Of a stretch of DNA of 64,000 bases, positions 18,344 through 28,046 are shown in pieces; the stretch's first letter is position 1; every line of letters starts with the position of its first letter. The notes below the pieces were generated by a model. It did not search any database and had not been told where the DNA came from. It saw only the letters and a program-made list of their open reading frames with translations. This stretch comes from Acidobacteriaceae bacterium. GTDB taxonomy: Bacteria; Acidobacteriota; Terriglobia; Terriglobales; Acidobacteriaceae. Location: assembly GCA_003134655.1 (NCBI GenBank), contig PLBY01000081.1, positions 84,467 to 148,466 on the forward strand, written 5' to 3'. The position numbers were made by a program, and so were the translations under genes.

Positions 18344-20704
18344 ATGGCCACTCGTTCACCTGAGAGCAGCGCCCGACCCGACCAGGAATCTCGCCACACC
18401 ACCGCGCAACTTTCTGGCCGGATTCTTGCAGTCGTGGCGATCGCCTACGCCCTACTGGCAGGTCTGCACACTCTGCAAGACTTCGATCTAGGCTGGCAGC
18501 TCGCCACCGGTCGATGGGTCGTGCAGCATCGACACGTGTTCTCCACCGACGTTTTTTCCTACACCGCCGCAGGCCAGCCATGGATCTATCCCGTTCTGTC
18601 AGGGATCGTCTTCTACCTCGCCTACCTCGCGGGAGGATACGCGCTGCTTTCATGGATGGGCGCCATCGCCTGCGCGGGATCCGTCGCGCTACTGCTTCGC
18701 CGCAGGAGTCTGATTGGATCTGCCCTCGCGGTTGTTGCCGTGCCTCTGATCGCAAACCGCACACAGCCTCGCGCCGAGATGTTCAGCACGATCCTGTTTG
18801 CCGCGTTCCTGAGCCTCTTGTGGCGGCACTATCGGCGCGGCCGATCTCCCCTCTGGCTGCTCCCCGTCCTCATGGTGGCATGGGTTAACCTGCACTTGGG
18901 ATTTGTCGCCGGCCTCGCAATCTGCGCTGCATATCTCATACTGGAGCTTCTCGACCTGCCCTTTGCAACCAAACGGCAGGCCGCGCGCGTTCGACTACAA
19001 CCTGCGTGGCCGTGGCTAGCACTGACGGGAGCCGCCACCATCCTCAATCCCTGGGGCCCTTCTCTTTACCTTGCGCTGAGCAGGCAACAACGCGCTCAAA
19101 GCCTCCACACATCCTGGATTGTCGAATGGGAGAACGTTCGTCTCTCGTCTGCCAGCCTGCATCAGGCACTCGACTGGCGCGATCCCCAAAGTTGTTTCTG
19201 GTGGCTGATGTTTGTCGTCCTCATCGGCGCCATCATCGCCCTCTGGCGAAAGCACTGGGGAGCGGCCGCATTGCTGATCGCCTCCGCGTATCTCGCCATC
19301 CAGCATGTCCGTTTGCAAGCTGTGTTTGCCTGCGTCGCGGTTGTGGTTGGCGGCGCGATGCTCGACGAACTCCTCGGCCCGAAGCCCACCATCAAAAATG
19401 CGATGGGTGGAGATCGAGATCCTTCTTCGTCAACCCACTCTGAAGCACAATTCGTCACTGCCGCCACTCTTCTCCTGACAATCTCCCTAGCGGCCATGGC
19501 CTTCGCCCGTGCCAGCGATCTCATTTCCAATCGCTACTACCTGCGATCCACCTTGCGCGCATCATTCGGGACCGGACTCTCCTGGTGGTATCCCGAGCGC
19601 GCGGTGGACTTCCTGCAACGCGAAAAGCTGCCGGCCAATGTTTTCAACACCTACAACCTCGGCGGCTTTCTCACCTGGCGCCTGTTCCCCGAATACCGCG
19701 ACTACATCGATGGCCGCGCCATCCCGTTCGGCCCGCAACTTTTCTTTCGCGCGTATGACCTGAGCATCGAGCCCCCAGACTCCCCGGCATGGCAGCAGGA
19801 AGCCGAGGCCCGCGGCATCAACACCATCATCGTTCCTCTGTCACGCTATCAGGGGATGACCTTATTCCCACAACTCCATTCCTTTTGCCGAAGCCACTCC
19901 TGGCGCCCCGTGTACCTGGACGAAGTCTCTGCGGTCTTCGTGCGGCGCACACCGGAAACGACCTCGCTCATCGACCGTCTGCTGATTGACTGCGACAAGA
20001 TTTCAATTGGCCGGCCCTCCGACTCGAACCCCGCCCAGTCCTCCAGCGCACGAGCCGAACTCTTCAACGCGTGGGCCAACGCCGGAGGAGTTCTCTACAG
20101 CCTGGAACGCTACTCAGAGGCGCTGGCTTCTCTCGACCGCGCCCAGTCAGTTTTTCCCGACAATGCCAACGTTCACCTGCTACGCGCGCTCGTCCTTCAA
20201 CAGACAGACCGCGCCACAGAAGCTGAAGCAGAGTTCCGCACCAGCCTCCGTCTCGAACCGACCGATGAAAGCTGGTTCGATTTCGGTCTCTTCCACATGA
20301 CGCAAAAGCGTTATGCGGAAGCCGCGGAAGTCTTCCGGCAGTCCGCGGAGTCTTCCTCCCGCCCGCATGAAATGTGGATGATGCTCGGTCAGGCCTACCT
20401 GCAAATGCACCAGCCGCAGCCCGCGCTTGAAGCACTGGACAAGGCCGTCGCCACCAGTCCCTTCGCGGCTGAAGGCGAATCCCTTGGCGCCAGCTTCAAT
20501 TCGTTGGTCGCCACAGGCCGCGCCAAAGCATGGTATCAACTGGGAGACTTAGCGCAGGCCGTAAGTTTTCAGGAAGAAGCCGTGAAGCTGGCGCCAGGTG
20601 ACTCCAAGCTCTGGCTGGGCCTGGCCGACCTATACGAAGCGCAAGGGCGAACGACGAAGGCTGCCGATGCCAGGCTCCGCGCCACCGCCGCCGTGTCTCA
20701 TTAG
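18344..20704 (+). CDS. Multi-pass membrane GT-C-like protein with C-terminal TPR domain
   Basis: The N-terminal ~420 residues contain roughly nine hydrophobic segments. A first extracytoplasmic loop carries DFDLGWQLATGRWVVQHRHV then DVFSYTAAGQPW, a layout seen in GT-C-type polyprenol-dependent glycosyltransferase relatives. A soluble middle region includes NVFNTYNLGGFLTWRL and YIDGRAIPFG. The last ~210 residues are TPR repeats (ALASLDRAQSVFPDNANVHL, EAEAEFRTSLRLEPTDESWF, QEEAVKLAPGDSKLW). The start is uncertain: ATG at 18344 is used, a GTG at 18314 is possible, and neither has a clear ribosome site. Probable envelope glycosylation role; substrate not readable. Length 786 aa. Confidence 0.65.
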   Translation: MATRSPESSARPDQESRHTTAQLSGRILAVVAIAYALLAGLHTLQDFDLGWQLATGRWVVQHRHVFSTDVFSYTAAGQPWIYPVLSGIVFYLAYLAGGYALLSWMGAIACAGSVALLLRRRSLIGSALAVVAVPLIANRTQPRAEMFSTILFAAFLSLLWRHYRRGRSPLWLLPVLMVAWVNLHLGFVAGLAICAAYLILELLDLPFATKRQAARVRLQPAWPWLALTGAATILNPWGPSLYLALSRQQRAQSLHTSWIVEWENVRLSSASLHQALDWRDPQSCFWWLMFVVLIGAIIALWRKHWGAAALLIASAYLAIQHVRLQAVFACVAVVVGGAMLDELLGPKPTIKNAMGGDRDPSSSTHSEAQFVTAATLLLTISLAAMAFARASDLISNRYYLRSTLRASFGTGLSWWYPERAVDFLQREKLPANVFNTYNLGGFLTWRLFPEYRDYIDGRAIPFGPQLFFRAYDLSIEPPDSPAWQQEAEARGINTIIVPLSRYQGMTLFPQLHSFCRSHSWRPVYLDEVSAVFVRRTPETTSLIDRLLIDCDKISIGRPSDSNPAQSSSARAELFNAWANAGGVLYSLERYSEALASLDRAQSVFPDNANVHLLRALVLQQTDRATEAEAEFRTSLRLEPTDESWFDFGLFHMTQKRYAEAAEVFRQSAESSSRPHEMWMMLGQAYLQMHQPQPALEALDKAVATSPFAAEGESLGASFNSLVATGRAKAWYQLGDLAQAVSFQEEAVKLAPGDSKLWLGLADLYEAQGRTTKAADARLRATAAVSH

Positions 20705-20756
20705 CCTCACTGGAGCCTCACTGGCTCGCAAACACCAAACAACAGGGCACAAGCGG

Positions 20757-20790
20757 AGGGCGCCGCAACCAGTTTCGATTGCGGCGCCCT
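20757..20790. terminator. Hairpin between convergent genes
   Basis: A 12-bp perfect stem, AGGGCGCCGCAA (20757-20768) with TTGCGGCGCCCT (20779-20790), has a 10-base loop. It lacks a clear T-run on either side, so it may be a weak or factor-assisted terminator for the flanking convergent genes. Confidence 0.5.
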
Positions 20791-20831
20791 GAGTATTACA
20801 AGTCGCTACTGCAGCTGATCGATTTCTTCGA

Positions 20832-22298
20832 CTACAACGACCGCAGGAAGTTCACCAGATCCTGCTGGTTCTTCGGACTCAGATTGTTAAAGTTCGTCAC
20901 GCTCTGATTCGCTTCCGACGCCGGGTACGAACCGTTCCCCAGGCTGTAGTGATCTTCAATCGCCGTGACAATGTTGTTGGTTCGCCCATCGTGCAGGAAC
21001 CACAGGCGCTGTCCAATGCCCCAGAGCGGCGCGGTCCTGAACTCGTCTGGACCCGCACTACCTTGCTGCAGCCCATCCGCCAAGCCCGGCCCCATGTGGT
21101 GCACCAGAATATCGGAGTACAGGTTGATCTTGATGTCGCCCAGCGCCGGGCGCGAGGTCGCCGGCGTCGTGAACGAAGTGGTATGGCAATAGACGCAACC
21201 CGCGTTAGTGAACTGCGTCTTCCCGTTGGTGGTGGAACTGTTCTGCTGCCCGGGCGTGGGCGGCGCCATCCACTGCGTAAAGTACTCCGCGCGCTCCGCA
21301 TCGCCCGGGAACATTTCCGTCAGAATTCCGGGAGTGAAGTTCGAAACCGTCTCCGGCACCGGATTCAGAACGCATCCCGGCGTCTGGTCGATTTCATTCG
21401 GGAACGTCTCATTGGTGACGCCCATTTCCACGTTCATCTGGTTGGCCGCCATCAGCAGCGTCGACCGAACCTGAGCCTTCCACCCGAAGCGCTGAATGCT
21501 GCCGTCATTTCCGCTGTTATTGGGATGACCGGTAATGCCCAGCCCTGCCTTCTTGGTCAGGTTCGAATTCATGTTGTTGATGATGTCGATGTTGCGAATC
21601 ACCTCGATCAGACCGTCACCGTAGGTCGGAATCACCTGCCGAAGCGCAAGATTGCCTTGCGAAGCCGCAGTCACAAAGTCCGGCTGCGAAATGTTGCAGG
21701 CAGAAGCGTCGCTGCGGCCCGTGATCGTAAACAACTGGTGTACCTTGCCATCCGGAATGGTCGTGCCCGGCTGGTTAATAAAGCGCGCTTCGAGGATCGG
21801 GCCGCTCGAAGTAATGAACGACGGCATGGTGTTGTTCGCGCCGTTGTAGTTGTACACGGCGAATAACGGATTCGACGGCGGGCTCGATCCACCTACCGCC
21901 GGATACGCGTGGCAACTCGCGCAGGAATTCGAATTGAATCGCGGCCCGAGTCCACCGTCTGTCGGAGAAGTGACGATGACGTCGTGCGCGCGGTTGAATT
22001 CCGTCGTGATGCTGGGCTCAATCTGCTGTTCGTTGGAGCTTAACTTCCCCAAGAAACCTCCGGCGTTCGCGGGCAACGGCCGTGGACCCGGATCCGTCGC
22101 CGTCACTGCTGGAGGAAGACTCGCATTGGCCCGCAAAGATGAAGGCGCAGTCGGCTTCGATGCCTTCGCGCCCTTCGGAAAGTAAGCAGTCGCCGCCGTG
22201 CACACCGCGAGCAACAGGACCATCGGCAGAATTACGCGGATCCACTTCCCTTTGTCAGCTTGAGCCTGCATTGGATTCGTCTCTTTCGACAATGACAT
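20832..22298 (-). CDS. Di-heme oxidoreductase-like c-type cytochrome (1)
   Basis: ATG at 22298 is preceded by AGGGGA with good spacing; a GTG at 22337 overlapping the previous stop is less likely. An N-terminal signal-anchor (RVILPMVLLLAVCTAATAYF) directs export. Two CxxCH heme motifs are present: CASCH in NSCASCHAYPAVGGS and CVYCH in AGCVYCHTTSF. The surrounding signatures (GPRFNSNSC, APLWGIGQRLWFLHDGR, NNLSPKNQQDLVNFLRSL) are those of the di-heme oxidoreductase (DHOR, formerly thiol oxidoreductase-like) family. Role: periplasmic electron transfer or peroxidase-like chemistry; the substrate is unknown. It is paralogous to the gene just upstream and probably co-transcribed with it. Length 488 aa. 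Confidence 0.8.
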   Translation of the reverse strand: MSLSKETNPMQAQADKGKWIRVILPMVLLLAVCTAATAYFPKGAKASKPTAPSSLRANASLPPAVTATDPGPRPLPANAGGFLGKLSSNEQQIEPSITTEFNRAHDVIVTSPTDGGLGPRFNSNSCASCHAYPAVGGSSPPSNPLFAVYNYNGANNTMPSFITSSGPILEARFINQPGTTIPDGKVHQLFTITGRSDASACNISQPDFVTAASQGNLALRQVIPTYGDGLIEVIRNIDIINNMNSNLTKKAGLGITGHPNNSGNDGSIQRFGWKAQVRSTLLMAANQMNVEMGVTNETFPNEIDQTPGCVLNPVPETVSNFTPGILTEMFPGDAERAEYFTQWMAPPTPGQQNSSTTNGKTQFTNAGCVYCHTTSFTTPATSRPALGDIKINLYSDILVHHMGPGLADGLQQGSAGPDEFRTAPLWGIGQRLWFLHDGRTNNIVTAIEDHYSLGNGSYPASEANQSVTNFNNLSPKNQQDLVNFLRSL

Positions 22299-22333
22299 AA
22301 AGTTCCCCTTGATCTTGGTCGTGTCCCGAAAAC

Positions 22334-23797
22334 TCACAGCGAGCGCAGGAAGTTCACCAGATCCTGCTGATTCTTCGGCGTCAGGGCATCAAAGTTACTA
22401 ATGACCTGATTCGCTTCTGAATTCGGATAGGTGCCATTGCCGAGACTCCGGTGATCTTCGATGGCCTGAACGATGTCCTGAGTGCGGCCATCGTGCATGA
22501 AGAAGTATCTCTGGCCGATTCCCCACAACGGTGCCGTACGGAATTGATCGCCCGTCGCGCCACCCTGATTGACGTTATCCGCGTTGTCTGGTCCCATGTC
22601 GTGAACCAGTAAGTCCGAGAACAGAAACGCCTGCACGTTGCCCAACGCCGCAATGGAAGACTTCGGAGTGGTAAACGAGTTGGTATGGCACATATTGCAG
22701 CCGATGGTGTTGAACTGCACCAGCCCGTTGGCGGTCGACTGCGTCGGCGGCACCGGCGTCGGAGGCGCCAGGAAGCGCATGAACAGCGAGAAGCGCTCCA
22801 GATCGCTCGGGAAGTTTACCGGCAGTTTCGGCGCTTCGCCGGAATCCATGCGATCGTCCGGTACGCCCTTGGTCTTGTTGGTTCCCGGCGGCACCGGGAA
22901 CGGCGGCAGGCAACTGGGAATCGACTCGTCATTCTCACTGGGGAACGCTTCGTCGCTCACGCCCTCTTCCACGTTGTACGCCTCGCCCGAAAAGTAGAGC
23001 AGCGACTTATTCTGCGCCTTCCAGCCGAAGCGCGTGATCGTGCCGTCATCGTCGCTGAATTGTGCATGCCCCGAAATTCCCAGCGACTGCTTCAGCGTTT
23101 TGTTGGCATTCATGTTGGCAATAATGTCGCTGTCCTGAATCAGCTCCATCAATCCAGTGCCGAATGTGGGAGTCACCTGGCGGAAAATAATGTTGTTGTT
23201 CTGCTGCGCCTGGGTGAAATTCGGCTGCACCATCGTGGTGCATCCCGGAGCGTCAGTGCGATTCGAAATCGTGAACATCTGGTGCACGCCGCCATCGGGC
23301 GTCACGCCGTCCGATTTATACGGGAACCGCGCCACAATCACTGGGCCGTTCGCAGTAATGAAATACGGCATGGTGTTGGTCGCGCCCTGCAGCTGGTAGA
23401 TGCCGAAGAGCGGATTATTCGGCGAGCTCGAGCCACCGACCGCGGGATACGCGTGGCAACTGTTGCAGGAATTGGAATTGAATCGCGGCCCCAGTCCAAC
23501 CGTTTTCACCAGCGGTCCACCCGCTACAAAGTTCACCTCCGTGAATATCTGGGTGAGCCGTAGCGTGATCGCGTTCTGATTGGGCGTCAGATTCGAATAG
23601 AAATTGCCAGCGTCAGCCGGAAGCGGGCGCGGGCCGGGATCCACGGCAAGCGACGAACCATGAACCACTACCGGCCGCGTCATCAACACTGCCGCGGACG
23701 CCACCAGCAAAAGCGCCAGTGCGAGATAGTAAGGGATGTGTCGACGGGACTTGCTTCCCGAGTGGTTTTCGCTAGGAGAATTGTCGAATCTGGGCAT
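22334..23797 (-). CDS. Di-heme oxidoreductase-like c-type cytochrome (2)
   Basis: ATG at 23797 is preferred to a GTG at 23818; neither has a strong ribosome site. A transmembrane signal (YYLALALLLVASAAVLM) precedes a mature chain with two heme motifs, CNSCH and CNMCH. The same DHOR signatures occur as in the downstream gene (GLGPRFNSNSC, TAPLWGIGQRYFFMHDGRT, ALTPKNQQDLVNFLRSL). The two genes are separated by 35 bases and share gene-wide similarity, so this is a tandem duplication. Acts in the periplasm or at the outer face. Length 487 aa. Confidence 0.8.
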   Translation of the reverse strand: MPRFDNSPSENHSGSKSRRHIPYYLALALLLVASAAVLMTRPVVVHGSSLAVDPGPRPLPADAGNFYSNLTPNQNAITLRLTQIFTEVNFVAGGPLVKTVGLGPRFNSNSCNSCHAYPAVGGSSSPNNPLFGIYQLQGATNTMPYFITANGPVIVARFPYKSDGVTPDGGVHQMFTISNRTDAPGCTTMVQPNFTQAQQNNNIIFRQVTPTFGTGLMELIQDSDIIANMNANKTLKQSLGISGHAQFSDDDGTITRFGWKAQNKSLLYFSGEAYNVEEGVSDEAFPSENDESIPSCLPPFPVPPGTNKTKGVPDDRMDSGEAPKLPVNFPSDLERFSLFMRFLAPPTPVPPTQSTANGLVQFNTIGCNMCHTNSFTTPKSSIAALGNVQAFLFSDLLVHDMGPDNADNVNQGGATGDQFRTAPLWGIGQRYFFMHDGRTQDIVQAIEDHRSLGNGTYPNSEANQVISNFDALTPKNQQDLVNFLRSL

Positions 23798-24276
23798 GGG
23801 TTTCCAACCTGTCTTCACCGAGTTCGTTCTGTTGGGCCACTTTTCAGCGGCTATGCTGCCAGGAAGATGTGGGGGGTGAGCTTCCCGCGAGGGTCTTTCA
23901 CTTCTTACTCACGGTACCCTAGTACAGTGTCAAAACAGAGTCAATGAGAGGATCGTCTCCGTGAAGAACTTTGCATACCCGCCTCCGAGATTCAATCCGG
24001 ATGGTAATCACCTGGTAACATGCAGCTGCGGGGTAACCCTTTGAATAATGGCCCTAAAGTGCCATTTACCGGTTTCCCCCGCGCTAATAACTTGTCACCA
24101 GAAGCTTTCGCCCCGGAAACGGGACGAACCAATTGGAGTTAGAGACTCCCGACTTGGAACTTACGTTTTGCATCCGTTCCCCCCTCAACATCTGATCAAA
24201 CCGTTGTCTTACAGCTACAGAAGCGAAGGGAGACGAAGGACTTCCTAACGTTTTTTTGGTTGCAGGCTCATCTATC
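23798..24276. other. Divergent intergenic region with dyad motif copy 3
   Basis: This 479-base spacer separates the minus-strand cytochrome pair from the plus-strand LuxR-type regulator. It contains a diverged dyad motif at 23954-23976. No convincing small gene is visible. Confidence 0.45.
23954..23976 (+). promoter_or_regulatory. Diverged dyad motif, copy 3
   Basis: CGTCTCCG is followed by TGAAGAA and CTTTGCAT. The centre and right half match copy 2 at 13 of 15 positions (TGAAG..TTTGCAT), but the left half-site is degraded. It lies about 300 bases upstream of the LuxR-type gene. Confidence 0.35.
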
Positions 24277-25059
24277 ATGGCTCAATTGACCAGCTTTCCT
24301 CAGCAAGACCGCATCCGCGTCCTCGCCGCCGATAACACGTCGATGAACACTCAGTTGCTGGTGGAAACCCTGGGGCGCGACGGCCAGTTTAATGTGGCGA
24401 GTCCGGCCTCCAAAGAGGCCGAGATCCTGGCCGTACTGAAGCGAGAGCGCTCGCACGTCGCCTTGATCAGCGCACGGCAGGGCGCTGACAGCCGCGGCGG
24501 ATTCGGCTTGAGCCGCGAGATCTGTTCCGCCTCCCCGAGCACCCGGGTCATCATGCTTCTCGACTCCTCCGAACGTGCCCCGGTGATCGAAGCCTTCCGC
24601 GCCGGTGCCCGAGGGGTTTTCTGCCGTACCGAATCGCTCAAGTCACTCGCCAAGTCCATCCGTTGCGTGCACGAAGGCCAGATCTGGGCGAACAGCACAG
24701 AATTGCAATTCCTGTTGGAATCCATGGCGGAGCCCGTCCCCATGAAATTCCTGAGCGCGAGCGGCGATGCCCTGCTCTCGGCACGGGAAATTGACGTCGT
24801 CCGTTGCGTCGCCGAGGGACTCAGTAACCGTGAAATCGCGCAGCGCCTGAACCTCCGCGAGCACACCGTAAAAAATTATCTCTTCCGCATCTTCGACAAG
24901 CTGGGCGTCTCCAGCCGCGTGGAAGTAGTCCTGTATGCGTTGGGCAATCACGCCGCCGCGGCCAAATCCGACGACGCTATCCCCTCGAAAAAGGAGACCA
25001 CTCCCGCAGCGCTCCCCGCCCGCATAGATTTACCCGTACGCGTCATGCGACGCAATTGA
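24277..25059 (+). CDS. LuxR/NarL-family regulator with degenerate receiver domain
   Basis: Residues ~12-125 follow the receiver fold (IRVLAADNTSMNTQLLVETL, RVIMLLDSSERAPVIEAFRA, GARGVFCRTESLKSL). The position of the phospho-acceptor Asp after strand 3 is occupied by Ser (VALISARQG), and the conserved Lys is Arg (VFCRTES). Phosphorylation is thus unlikely. The C-terminus (~165-230) is a complete LuxR-type HTH (LSAREIDVVRCVAEGLSNRE, then HTVKNYLFRIFDKLGV). It binds DNA, presumably as a dimer; the dyad motif in its own upstream region is a possible target. Start at ATG 24277; the ribosome site is weak. Length 260 aa. Confidence 0.82.
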   Translation: MAQLTSFPQQDRIRVLAADNTSMNTQLLVETLGRDGQFNVASPASKEAEILAVLKRERSHVALISARQGADSRGGFGLSREICSASPSTRVIMLLDSSERAPVIEAFRAGARGVFCRTESLKSLAKSIRCVHEGQIWANSTELQFLLESMAEPVPMKFLSASGDALLSAREIDVVRCVAEGLSNREIAQRLNLREHTVKNYLFRIFDKLGVSSRVEVVLYALGNHAAAAKSDDAIPSKKETTPAALPARIDLPVRVMRRN

Positions 25060-25244
25060 CGTTACTCTCCTCCCGTAATTAGCCCATCCGCTTCCGCGCG
25101 AGGGCTTCACAGCATGTACTTCTGGGCCCCCCTGGGCAGTGGCCCTTGGGTATCTGTGCGCATCTCCCATGCCTGTCTACTGTTACCTCAAGGACGTTCC
25201 GAGAAAAGGCGTCCTGTCGAAGCCCCCCATTCGAGGTAACACAC

Positions 25245-28046
25245 ATGTTGTCCGAAGCACGTCCCCCGGCTCGGAACCGCCAGCAGTCCGCAGTGGTTCG
25301 ATTCATTGGCGTCGCCGCTTTACTGCTGTGCCTCTCGTGGTTAGCCGCCTGCACAGCGGCGAGTTCAGCCGGCTCCGGAAACACCGTGCCCCCACAAGTT
25401 TCTGGACGCCTGTCCCCAGCCGACGTGGGCGTGCCTTACAACGGAACCCTCAGTGTCAGCGGCGGGAAGGCGCCCTACGTCTTCAGCCTCTCTTCCGGAT
25501 CTTTGCCCTCCGGCCTCGCCCTCAGCCAATCCACCGGAACCATCTCCGGAACTCCCGCAAGGACCGGAGTCTTTAACTTCGCAGTGCAAGCGACGGATTC
25601 GACCGGCCTGCAAGGAGCGCAGTCGTTCCAGATCCCCGTCTCTAGTGCCGGCGTCATAGTCGTCGCGGTCTCTCCCGCAGCGGCCAACGTGGTTTCTTCC
25701 GGTACGGCACAATTTACCGCCGCGGTCAGCAACACCTCGAACCAGGCCGTCACCTGGTCGGCCTCACCGGGAACCATCACCAGCACCGGTCTCTACCAGG
25801 CACCGGCCGTTGCGACCAGCACATCTGCAACTGTGACCGCCACGAGCAACGCCGATCCGACCAAGTCTGGAAAAGCTTCCGTAACGATTAAGCCGCTTGG
25901 TCTTCCCGTTGCGGTCACGACTGTGTCGATATCTGGCGCCACGTCCGGCGCCGCTTACTCTGCCACACTGGCGGCCACCGGAGGAACCACTCCCTACAGC
26001 TGGACCCTCGCCTCCGGAACGCTGCCTACCGGAATCACCCTGCAAAGCACCGGAGTCATCTCCGGCACCACTTCTCAGACAGGAACGTTCAGCTTCACGG
26101 TCCAGGTAACCGATTCCTCTTCTCCCAAGCAAACGGCGACACGCTCGTTCCAGATCACGGTCTCAACGGTCGGCACCATCACCGTGACGGTCACTCCAGC
26201 GGCCGCCACCGTAACGTCTTCCGGGACGGCGCAATTCACCGCCCTCGTCACCAACACTTCCAACGTAGGAGTCACCTGGTCCGCTTGGCCCGGATCCATT
26301 AGCAGCAGCGGCCTCTACCAGGCGCCGTCCGTCACCACCAAAACAACCGCCACCGTGACCGCGACCAGCACCGCTGACTCGACCAAGTCCGGCAAAGCTG
26401 TCGTCACGATCAGTCCGGCTCTGGCTCCTCCCCTTACCGTCACGACCACATCCTTATCCGGCGCCACCTCTGGCACCGCATACTCTGCCACGCTAAAGGC
26501 CTCCGGAGGAACCACTCCCTACACTTGGAGCCTGGCGTCCGGAACGCTACCCACTGGCATGAGCCTGCAGAGCAGCGGTCTGCTCTCTGGGACTACTTCT
26601 AAGACTGGACAATTCAACATCACCGTCCAGGCCGTGGATTCCTCGTCCCCGAAACAAACTGCGACTCAGCCGCTAAGCCTGGCGGTCAACGCGATCGTCA
26701 CCGGCAACACGGCCCCGTCAACTCTGTTCGGATTCACCTCGACCAATACATCGGTGCGGGACTATCCCACCGTGAATTACGGCATGCAGCGTTTCTGGGA
26801 CTCCCCTCCGCTGCAATGGCCATCCATCAACACCGCATCCGGTGTTTATGACTACTCGAACCTCGACTCGGTTCTCGCTCAGGCCTACACCAGCGGTGTG
26901 ATGGAAGGCATGTACACGCTGGCTCGCACTCCACCGTGGGCTACGTCCAAGCCATCTGATACGACCTGCCACTACACCACCGCAGTTTCCGGCGGAGGCG
27001 CTGGCGAGTGCGATGCTCCCATCGATCTGAACAGCGATGGCACCGGAACCAACGCCATCTGGAAAGCGTGGATTACCGCAATCGCCACCCACGCCAACAA
27101 CCCCACGTACCTGCAGACGCACGCTCACATCAAGTACTGGGAAATCTGGAACGAACCTGATGCCTCGTTCTACTGGGCCGGGAGTTTCGCCCAGCTCGCG
27201 CGCCTGACTGAAGATGCGAACTGCATCATCACCGGCCGCGGCGTGATCCACGAGAGTGGCAACGGCACCGCCACTCCCTGCACTGCCACTCCGATCGATC
27301 CCACGGCGCAGATCGTGATGGCCTCCGGGCACGCGGATAGTTCGTCCAACCTGACCTACGCGCAGAACCAACTGTATTGCAACGCCTCGCCCACGGGATC
27401 CCAGTTGCCCTGTCCGAATCCGCCGAATGCAATCGCCACCGCGGTCGACATCGTCAACTTCCACATGAAACCCGGCAACGCCACTGGAAACCATTGCCCG
27501 GCGCCCGTTCCCTGCATACCTGAGACCGCCATGCAGACCTACGTGGCCAACGCCCACGGCATTCTGCAGCCCGCCGAACTCGCCAAGCCCATGTGGAATG
27601 GAGAAGCATCCTACGCCGAAGCCGGCTTCACCGGCGCCTACACCGACGCCGACATGGCCGCGTCCTTCATGCCGCGCTTCTATCTGATGACCTGGTCGAT
27701 GAACGTATCGGGCATCGCATGGTACGACTGGACCTATATGACCACTCAACCCGCAGCCGTGCAGACCGCCTACCAGCAGACCTACAACTGGCTCTCGGGC
27801 TCCACTCTTACCACTCCGTGCGCGGCGGTCGGAACCATCTATTCGTGTACCATCAACAAGTCTGGCACACAGTACCTCGTCATGTGGGATTCGTCGCAGA
27901 GTTGCGCCAACGGCTCCTGCACCACGTCGAATCAGACCGTCGGATCCCAGTGGTCGCAGTACCAGGCCATGACCACCGCCAACGCTCCGGTCTCCATCTC
28001 GGGGCGCATCGTCCCACTCGGCATCAAACCGGTCGTGCTTCACTAA
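25245..28046 (+). CDS. Lipoprotein with putative-Ig repeats and GH39-like glycosidase domain, paralogue 3
   Basis: Start chosen at 25245, with GAGG nine bases upstream and a lipoprotein signal (LSWLAAC, Cys36). Residues ~50-485 alternate He_PIG-type putative Ig domains (GGTTPYSWTLASGTLPTGIT, VISGTTSQTGTFSFTVQVTD) with Ig-like domains of the SGTAQFTAAVSNTSNQAVTW type, three rounds in all. The C-terminal ~440 residues are homologous to the lipoproteins at 8181 and 9870. They have RFWDSPPLQWPSI, MYTLARTPPWATSKPSD, the acid/base motif KYWEIWNEPD and a likely nucleophile in MWNGEASY. An outer-membrane-tethered glycosidase with a stalk is likely; substrate unknown. Length 933 aa. Confidence 0.75.
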   Translation: MLSEARPPARNRQQSAVVRFIGVAALLLCLSWLAACTAASSAGSGNTVPPQVSGRLSPADVGVPYNGTLSVSGGKAPYVFSLSSGSLPSGLALSQSTGTISGTPARTGVFNFAVQATDSTGLQGAQSFQIPVSSAGVIVVAVSPAAANVVSSGTAQFTAAVSNTSNQAVTWSASPGTITSTGLYQAPAVATSTSATVTATSNADPTKSGKASVTIKPLGLPVAVTTVSISGATSGAAYSATLAATGGTTPYSWTLASGTLPTGITLQSTGVISGTTSQTGTFSFTVQVTDSSSPKQTATRSFQITVSTVGTITVTVTPAAATVTSSGTAQFTALVTNTSNVGVTWSAWPGSISSSGLYQAPSVTTKTTATVTATSTADSTKSGKAVVTISPALAPPLTVTTTSLSGATSGTAYSATLKASGGTTPYTWSLASGTLPTGMSLQSSGLLSGTTSKTGQFNITVQAVDSSSPKQTATQPLSLAVNAIVTGNTAPSTLFGFTSTNTSVRDYPTVNYGMQRFWDSPPLQWPSINTASGVYDYSNLDSVLAQAYTSGVMEGMYTLARTPPWATSKPSDTTCHYTTAVSGGGAGECDAPIDLNSDGTGTNAIWKAWITAIATHANNPTYLQTHAHIKYWEIWNEPDASFYWAGSFAQLARLTEDANCIITGRGVIHESGNGTATPCTATPIDPTAQIVMASGHADSSSNLTYAQNQLYCNASPTGSQLPCPNPPNAIATAVDIVNFHMKPGNATGNHCPAPVPCIPETAMQTYVANAHGILQPAELAKPMWNGEASYAEAGFTGAYTDADMAASFMPRFYLMTWSMNVSGIAWYDWTYMTTQPAAVQTAYQQTYNWLSGSTLTTPCAAVGTIYSCTINKSGTQYLVMWDSSQSCANGSCTTSNQTVGSQWSQYQAMTTANAPVSISGRIVPLGIKPVVLH

